Assembly (NCBI GenBank): GCA_017302355.1
Contig: JAFLDQ010000095.1
Location: forward strand, 1-12,788
Reading direction: 5' to 3'
DNA length: 12,788 nt
DNA from: Dechloromonas sp.
GTDB lineage: Bacteria; Pseudomonadota; Gammaproteobacteria; Burkholderiales; Rhodocyclaceae
Position numbers and translations under genes: made by a program. Under the pieces are notes generated by a model. It was not told where the DNA came from and ran no database searches. It saw only the letters and a list, made by a program, of their open reading frames with translations. How positions within the stretch are numbered: the first letter of the stretch is position 1; the number at the start of each line of letters is the position of its first letter. Below are positions 7,720-12,788 of the stretch, in pieces.

Positions 7720-8126
7720 TTTCCCGTCGTCTGTACCAGAAGGCCGACGCGCTTGACCTGCGCGCGCTGCAGTTCGTCCATCACCGACAGCACGGCCTCG
7801 TACTTGACGTTCCGGTCACCGGCGATGAGGACCGGCTGATCGGGATTCTTCGCCTGGGCTGCGGTCACGAGCCGGATCAGTTCCTTGCGGTCGACGCGGA
7901 TTTCCTTGCCGTTTCCGGCGCGGTCGGTGAGCAGCAGCGTCTGGTCGGCGCGGATCGCCACTTCGAGCGGCTGGGCGGGCGTCGCCGCCGCCTTGCCGAC
8001 CGACGGCAGGTCGATGTTGGCGGTCGTCATCATCGGCGCCGTCACCATGAAGATGACGAGCAGCACGAGCATGACGTCGATGTAGGGGACGACGTTGATT
8101 TCGTTTTTCAGGCGGCGCTGGCGCAT
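7716..8126 (-). CDS. tolR: Tol-Pal system inner-membrane protein TolR
   Basis: TolR is the ExbD-like subunit of the proton-driven TolQR motor. The 136-residue product has a short cytoplasmic N-terminus (RLKNEINVVPY), one transmembrane helix at about residues 14-34 (YIDVMLVLLVIFMVTAP) with the conserved proton-carrying aspartate D17, and a periplasmic domain from about 38 to 136 with the typical DRNVKYEAVLSVMDELQ stretch and a RVGLLVQ end. The ATG lies three bases after the tolQ stop; the stop overlaps the tolA start by four bases. Length and motifs are normal. Confidence 0.96.
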   Translation of the reverse strand: MRQRRLKNEINVVPYIDVMLVLLVIFMVTAPMMTTANIDLPSVGKAAATPAQPLEVAIRADQTLLLTDRAGNGKEIRVDRKELIRLVTAAQAKNPDQPVLIAGDRNVKYEAVLSVMDELQRAQVKRVGLLVQTTGK

Positions 8127-8129
8127 GGC

Positions 8130-8807
8130 TTAACGCATCTGCCGCTGCAGGATGTTGGAGAACTCTTCCATGAACGACTCGTAGCGGGTCGCCAGGCGGT
8201 CGATGTCATGGGCGAAGCGGTTGTAGGCGAGTACGGCGGGGATTGCCGCGAACAGGCCGATGGCGGTGGCGACCAGCGCCTCGGCGATGCCCGGCGCCAC
8301 CGCGGAAAGCGTCGCCTGGCCGACGTTGGCGAGGCCGCGGAACGAATGCATGATGCCCCACACCGTTCCGAACAGGCCGATGTAGGGCGAAACCGAGCCG
8401 ACCGAGGCGAGGAAGGCGAGATGCGCCTCCAGCGCATCCATCTCGCGCTGGAAGGTGGCGCGCATGGCGCGGCGCGCGCCGTCGATGACGTCCTTGGCGT
8501 CGAGGTTCTTCTGGCCCTTGAGCTTGGCGAACTCGCGGAAGCCGGATTCGAAGATGCGCTCCATCGACCCGGCGTGGTGGCGGTCGTTGACCGCGCTGTT
8601 GTAGAGACTGGTGAGGTCGCCGCCCGACCAGAAATCGCGCTCGAAGGTCTCGGTCTTGGCGCGCGCGTTCTTGACCGCATACCACTTCATGAAGATGTAG
8701 TACCACGACATGAAGGAGACGCCGGCGAGCAGGATCATGACGGCCTGCACGACCGCGCTGGCGTTGAGGATCAGGTGGAGGATGGAAAGATCCTGGGTGA
8801 CGTTCAT
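8130..8807 (-). CDS. tolQ: Tol-Pal system proton channel subunit TolQ
   Basis: TolQ is the ExbB/MotA-like subunit that forms the proton path with TolR and drives TolA. The 225-residue product has three membrane segments at about residues 19-42, 130-155 and 170-192. The conserved GLFGTVWGIM (144-153) and AEALVATAIGLFAAIPA (175-191) contain T148 and T181, matching the two functionally important threonines in helices 2 and 3 of E. coli TolQ. The ATG overlaps the ybgC stop (ATGA), with GGAAG in the ybgC end as a possible ribosome binding site. It is three bases from tolR. Length and motifs are normal. Confidence 0.97.
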   Translation of the reverse strand: MNVTQDLSILHLILNASAVVQAVMILLAGVSFMSWYYIFMKWYAVKNARAKTETFERDFWSGGDLTSLYNSAVNDRHHAGSMERIFESGFREFAKLKGQKNLDAKDVIDGARRAMRATFQREMDALEAHLAFLASVGSVSPYIGLFGTVWGIMHSFRGLANVGQATLSAVAPGIAEALVATAIGLFAAIPAVLAYNRFAHDIDRLATRYESFMEEFSNILQRQMR

Positions 8808-9226
8808 GTAAGGGCTTCCAGTTTGCTGTGCAGGAATTCGGGAATCGGCGCCGGCGCCATCCTGCCGAGGTCGACGCAGGCGACCTCGACCGTGCCGGTA
8901 GCGAGTTCCTCGCCGCCGCGGCGGACGTGCTGGCGGAAGACGACGCGGACCCGCGTCATTCTTTCGACTTCGAGGCCGACCGTCAGCAGATCGTCGAGGC
9001 GGGCCGGCTTGAGGTATACGCAGCTGGCCCTGTGCGCCATGAAGGCGATCCCGGCATCCGCCGCGAGCCGCGACTGGTCATGGCCGGCCTGGCGCATCCA
9101 TTCGGTGCGGCAGCGCTCGAAGAACTTCAGGTAATTGGCGTAATAGACGATTCCGCCGGCATCGGTATCCTCGTAATAGACACGAACGGCGATGGCGAAG
9201 GCGTTGGGCTTCGGCTGATGTTTCAT
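8804..9226 (-). CDS. ybgC: Acyl-CoA thioesterase YbgC (hotdog fold, Tol-Pal associated)
   Basis: YbgC is a small cytoplasmic thioesterase acting on acyl-CoA esters and usually encoded first in the tol-pal operon; its link to Tol-Pal function is not fully known. The 140-residue product carries the family signature VYYEDTDAGGIVYYANYLKF (residues 16-35); D22 aligns with the catalytic aspartate of 4-hydroxybenzoyl-CoA thioesterase. The rest (FMAHRASCVYLKPARLDDLL and a VVFRQHV strand) fits a single 4HBT domain. The ATG at 9224-9226 is the only plausible start, although the best upstream purine stretch (AAGG) is about 12 bases away, so initiation may be modest. It overlaps tolQ by four bases and follows a 100-base gap after ruvB that holds an inverted repeat. 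Confidence 0.95.
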   Translation of the reverse strand: MKHQPKPNAFAIAVRVYYEDTDAGGIVYYANYLKFFERCRTEWMRQAGHDQSRLAADAGIAFMAHRASCVYLKPARLDDLLTVGLEVERMTRVRVVFRQHVRRGGEELATGTVEVACVDLGRMAPAPIPEFLHSKLEALT

Positions 9227-9252
9227 CCGGGCATCTTACCTTATTTCGCAAG

Positions 9253-9269
9253 AACCGTTTGTAACGGTT
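9253..9269. promoter_or_regulatory. Inverted repeat upstream of ybgC-tolQ (possible operator)
   Basis: AACCGT-TTGTA-ACGGTT is a perfect 6-base inverted repeat with a 5-base spacer, 27-43 bases upstream of the ybgC ATG, in the only sizeable gap before the tol genes. On the - strand a weak -35-like GTTACA (9260-9265) falls inside it, and a poor -10-like TAAGGT (9238-9243) follows 16 bases on. There is no T-run to suggest a terminator for the - strand. It could bind a dimeric regulator or be a small RNA hairpin; the regulator is unknown. Confidence 0.35.
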
Positions 9270-9326
9270 TGTTTCCATGCCGATTCCGGCGCTCTTTCGT
9301 TGCCCGAAATCCGCTCCGGCGCCCGG

Positions 9327-10381
<1,055 letters not shown>

Positions 10382-10385
<4 letters not shown>

Positions 10386-11437
10386 TCCGCCTTCTCCTCG
10401 CGGATCCAGCGCACGAACAACCGGTGGCCGAGCGCCAGCAGCACCGGCCCGACGAAGATGCCGATGAAGCCGAAGACAAGCACGCCGCCGATCACGCCGA
10501 GGGCGACGAGCAGGATCGACACGCCGGCCCCGCGCGCGATCAGGAAGGGTTTCAGGAAGTTGTCGATGCTGCTGACGACGAGCAGGCCGTAGAGGACGAG
10601 AAAGATCGCCCAGCCGGTCTGGCCCTGGTCGTACAGCCAGACAGCCGCGCCGCCCCAGATCAGCGGCGGGCCGATCGGGATCATCGACAGGAAGAAGGTG
10701 GCGAAACCGAGCAGCACCGCTGGCGGGACGCCGGCGATCAGGAAGCCGATCATCGCCACCGCGCCCTGCGCGGCGGCGGTGCCGACGATCCCGAGCATGA
10801 CGCCGATGACCGTGCCGCGCGTCCGCTCGATCATTTCCTCGCCGAGATCGCCGCCCAGCTTGCGGGCGCCCGCGTAGAGCGCGTGGGCGATCGCCGCGCC
10901 GTCGCGGTAGAGGAAGAAGATGACGAACAGCGCCAGCACCAGCTGCAGCAGACCGTTGCCGGCGACCTTGCCGGTCGCCAGCGCCAGACGCTGGGCGGGG
11001 GCGGCGAGTGTCCTGAGCGCCGCGTTGAGTTCCGCCCGGCTGCTGGTGATGCGCTGCCAGCTGCTGTCGATTTCACCGCCGATGAGCGGCAGGTCGCTCA
11101 GGTACTTGGGCGGTTTGGCCGCCAGGGTCTTTTCGACGGCCGGGCCGATCCCTTCGCGCAGGCTGTCGAAGCTGCTCGCCAGACTGCCGACCAGGAAGAT
11201 CATCGGCACCAGCATCACCAGCACCAGCAGCAGCGTCATCAGGCTGGCTCCCAGCGTGTTGCGCCCGCCGATGCGCGGCAGCAGCCTCTCGGAATACGCC
11301 GGCCAGGTGCAGATCCACAGCACGAAGGCGAAGAGGATGGCGCCGATCATCGGCAGCAGGACGGCGATGCAGCCGATGATCAGCAACGCGACGAGGGCGA
11401 TCTGCGCCAGTTGCTTGGGGTCGTTCTTGTCGATCAT
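10382..11437 (-). CDS. AI-2E family (PerM/TqsA-like) inner-membrane transporter
   Basis: This 351-residue polytopic membrane protein belongs to the AI-2E family (PF01594 type), whose members include TqsA, PerM and YdiK; substrates vary and are mostly unknown, so AI-2 export should not be assumed. Hydrophobic helices lie at about 10-45, 65-88, 160-178, 208-258, 274-292 and 303-340, with a soluble loop at about 90-158. Family marks are FFLYRDG (174-180), [13 protein letters not shown] (251-263) and DNFLKPFLI (292-300). The gene sits between ruvA (3-base gap) and ruvB (ATGA overlap), with AAGG in the ruvA end eight bases before its ATG. It is thus part of the ruv transcript, which is unlike the E. 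coli ruvAB order. Confidence 0.9.
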
Positions 11438-11440
11438 CTC

Positions 11441-12019
11441 CTAGGCCTTCGAGAGCAGCCTGAGCGCCTGGCGGATGCCGTCGGCGGTGCCGGCATCGGG
11501 CGGCAGCTGCTTGAGCGCCGAGGCGGCTTCCCGCTCGTTGTAGCCGAGCGCCAGCAACGCGTTGAGGATGTCCTGGCGGGCGGCGTTGACCGGAGCGGTC
11601 AGCGTGGCGCCGGTCGTTTCGGCGAGCTTGCCCTTGAGCTCCAGCAACAGGCGTTGGGCCGTCCTGGCGCCGATTCCGGGAATCCTGATCAGGCGTCCGG
11701 CCTCCTGCTGCGCCACGGCCGCCGCCAGGTCGCCCACCGAAAGCCCGGAGAGCACCGCCAGCGCCATCCGCGCGCCGATGCCGGAAATCTTGAGCAACTG
11801 GCGGAAGGCGAAGCGCTCGGCCTCGGTCAGGAAGCCATAGAGGAACTGGCCGTCCTCGCGCACCAGGAAGTGCGTGAGGAGCGTGACCTTCTCGCCGCTC
11901 GCGGGCAGGTTGTAGAAGCTGCTCATCGGCACGTCGATCTCGTAGCCGACGCCATTGACGTCGAGCACGATCTGCGGGGGATTCTTTTCGGCCAGCAGCC
12001 CGGTCAGTCGTCCAATCAT
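11441..12019 (-). CDS. ruvA: Holliday junction DNA-binding protein RuvA
   Basis: RuvA is the tetrameric protein that binds four-way junctions and loads RuvB. The 192-residue product has an N-terminal OB-fold (MIGRLTGLL to about 63), two helix-hairpin-helix motifs ([17 protein letters not shown] at 77-93 and [20 protein letters not shown] at 111-130), and a flexible link to the RuvB-binding domain III at about 147-191 ([20 protein letters not shown]). A longer frame upstream adds ten residues, but the start at 12017-12019 is chosen because the family begins MIGRL and a GAGGGAG ribosome site lies seven bases before it. A LexA box lies 30 bases upstream of the start codon. It ends three bases before the AI-2E family gene. 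Confidence 0.97.
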   Translation of the reverse strand: MIGRLTGLLAEKNPPQIVLDVNGVGYEIDVPMSSFYNLPASGEKVTLLTHFLVREDGQFLYGFLTEAERFAFRQLLKISGIGARMALAVLSGLSVGDLAAAVAQQEAGRLIRIPGIGARTAQRLLLELKGKLAETTGATLTAPVNAARQDILNALLALGYNEREAASALKQLPPDAGTADGIRQALRLLSKA

Positions 12020-12026
12020 CTGTGCG

Positions 12027-12033
12027 CTCCCTC
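12027..12033 (-). promoter_or_regulatory. ruvA ribosome binding site inside a small hairpin loop
   Basis: GAGGGAG (- strand) lies seven bases before the ruvA ATG and decides the start. It occupies the 8-base loop of a possible GTGCG/CGCAC stem (12022-12039), so it may be presented in a loop or affected by local RNA folding. The site itself is clear; the hairpin is weak. Confidence 0.7.
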
Positions 12034-12048
12034 TCGCACTGCGAAGCA

Positions 12049-12064
12049 CTGTATTTTCACACAG
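12049..12064. promoter_or_regulatory. LexA (SOS) box upstream of ruvA
   Basis: On the - strand the sequence CTGTGTGAAAATACAG matches the LexA operator consensus CTGT-N8-ACAG exactly in both half-sites and has an A/T-rich centre. It begins four bases after the ruvC stop and ends 29 bases before the ruvA start, where a promoter for ruvA would lie. In E. coli ruvAB is a LexA-regulated SOS operon and ruvC is not, which is the same division seen here. No clear -35/-10 pair could be placed with confidence. Confidence 0.8.
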
Positions 12065-12068
12065 CCTG

Positions 12069-12602
12069 TCATCCTATCAGCCGTCCGCCGCGAATACGAT
12101 AGCCGGCGGTCGCCAGGGCGCCCAGTCCCTGCCCGCCGTGGGCATGGCAGATGGCGCAGGCCAGCGCGTCGGCGGCGTCGGCGGCCGGCGCGCCGGGCAG
12201 TTCGAGAAGCCGGATCACCATGTGCTGGACCTGTCCCTTGGCCGCCTTGCCCTGCCCGACCACCGCCTGCTTGACCTGCAGCGCGGTGTATTCCGCCACC
12301 GGCAGACCGGCATGAACCAGCGCGCTGAGGGCCGCGCCGCGCGCCTGGCCGAGGAGCAGCGTCGATTGCGGATTGACGTTCACGAACACCTTTTCCACCG
12401 CCGCCTGGTCGGGCCCGTAGGTGGCGACGACCTCGCTGACGCCGGCGAACAGCGTCCTGATCCGTTCCGGCAACGACTGCCTGTCGCTCGACTTGATGCA
12501 ACCGCTGGTCACGTAAACCAGCTCGTTGCCATGCCGCTCGATGACGCCAAAGCCGGTCACCCGCAACCCAGGGTCGATGCCGACGATGCGGGCCGCGCTC
12601 AT
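12069..12602 (-). CDS. ruvC: Crossover junction endodeoxyribonuclease RuvC
   Basis: RuvC cuts Holliday junctions by symmetric nicks as a dimer. The 177-residue product has an RNase H-like fold with four acidic catalytic residues visible: D10 ([13 protein letters not shown], 8-20), E70 ([14 protein letters not shown], 67-80), and D142 and D145 ([15 protein letters not shown], 141-155). The conserved LGQARGAAL (84-92) and basic [15 protein letters not shown] (111-125) are also present. The ATG overlaps the stop of the upstream EamA-type transporter gene (ATGA), so ruvC is probably coupled to it. It lies 49 bases upstream of ruvA, outside the control of the LexA box. The C-terminal tail ([11 protein letters not shown]) is slightly longer than in E. 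coli. All catalytic residues are intact. Confidence 0.97.
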   Translation of the reverse strand: MSAARIVGIDPGLRVTGFGVIERHGNELVYVTSGCIKSSDRQSLPERIRTLFAGVSEVVATYGPDQAAVEKVFVNVNPQSTLLLGQARGAALSALVHAGLPVAEYTALQVKQAVVGQGKAAKGQVQHMVIRLLELPGAPAADAADALACAICHAHGGQGLGALATAGYRIRGGRLIG

Positions 12603-12788
12603 CTGGCGCGCGCCACCAAGTAAACGCCGCCGACGGCCAGCAACATGCCGGCGGTTGCGGTCAACGTCAGTTTTTCGCCAAAAACCGCCCAGGCGATCAC
12701 CGCCGTCGAGATGGGCGTCAGATAGAACAGGCTGGCCACATTGACCGCGCTACCGCGGCGGATCAGCAGATTGAGCAGGCTGATCGCG
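12599..12788 (-). CDS. EamA/DMT family transporter, 3' end only
   Basis: This is an open frame running in from the window edge with no start inside it, giving the last 62 residues of a membrane protein. It reads [20 protein letters not shown], then [20 protein letters not shown], then [20 protein letters not shown] and a final AR before the stop. Two hydrophobic segments separated by a GE motif (FGEKLT) are the hallmark of the C-terminal end of the second EamA domain in drug/metabolite transporters. The substrate is unknown. The TGA stop overlaps the ruvC ATG by four bases (ATGA), which indicates one transcript and coupled translation. The two inner ends of the gene match the rest of the block in base composition. 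Confidence 0.85.
   Translation of the reverse strand, partial: AISLLNLLIRRGSAVNVASLFYLTPISTAVIAWAVFGEKLTLTATAGMLLAVGGVYLVARAR

Noticed and set aside
6839..7756. Gly/Phe/Ser-rich repeat protein on the + strand over tolA
   Set aside because: The repeat [11 protein letters not shown] is only the antisense reading of the TolA PEPK repeats; tolA has a membrane anchor, a C-terminal domain and the right neighbours.
12020..12049. Upstream start for ruvA adding ten residues
   Set aside because: It would bury the GAGGGAG ribosome site and overlap the LexA box; RuvA proteins begin MIGRL, which matches the start at 12017-12019.
10424..12274. A 616-codon open frame on the + strand across ruvC, ruvA and the AI-2E family gene
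   Set aside because: It is antisense to three well-identified genes, its product is a low-complexity Arg/Asp/Gln/Ala-rich chain with no domain, and long antisense frames are expected at this G+C content.
12670..12685. GTTTTT-CGCC-AAAAAC inverted repeat near the right edge
   Set aside because: It lies within the conserved VFGEKL codons of the EamA-type gene, with a stem of only A-T pairs plus one G-C; best read as chance coding sequence and not a terminator.

Overview
This is GC-rich (about two thirds G+C by eye) chromosomal DNA of a Gram-negative bacterium. The gene set (complete Tol-Pal system, ruvCAB, LivHMGF-type ABC transporter, queE directly after cpoB) suggests a betaproteobacterium, perhaps of the Rhodocyclales. 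That placement is inferred from gene order and protein style, not from a database search.

Layout. Positions 1-2687 (+ strand) hold the end of a branched-chain amino-acid type ABC transporter operon: the 3' part of livH, then livM, livG and livF, each overlapping the next by 1, 8 and 4 bases. It converges with a long - strand block that fills the rest of the window. In transcription order (right to left) the block is: the tail of an EamA/DMT transporter gene, ruvC, ruvA, an AI-2E family membrane protein, ruvB, ybgC, tolQ, tolR, tolA, tolB, pal, cpoB (ybgF), queE and a glycine-rich lipoprotein of unknown function. Most junctions overlap by 4 bases (ATGA) or are 3-18 bases apart. The larger gaps are ruvC-ruvA (49 bases), ruvB-ybgC (100 bases) and queE-lipoprotein (130 bases).

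How the genes work together. RuvA, RuvB and RuvC branch-migrate and cut Holliday junctions. The gap before ruvA carries a perfect CTGT-N8-ACAG LexA (SOS) box, so ruvA, the AI-2E family gene and ruvB are probably DNA-damage inducible, while ruvC lies upstream of the box. YbgC, TolQ, TolR, TolA, TolB, Pal and CpoB form the envelope-spanning Tol-Pal machine, which pulls the outer membrane inward during division; all core parts are present and intact. QueE makes a 7-deazaguanine precursor of queuosine; its other pathway genes are not here.

The window is mostly a well-known housekeeping region, and I see no clearly new multi-gene system. The points most worth a second look are the LexA box that seems to bring a membrane transporter gene into the SOS response, the TonB-like Pro/Glu/Lys repeat linker of TolA with its DNA tandem repeats, an inverted repeat just upstream of ybgC-tolQ, and the unknown lipoprotein after queE. 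No tRNA, rRNA, CRISPR array, insertion sequence or prophage gene was seen, and no gene-free stretch exceeds 130 bases.
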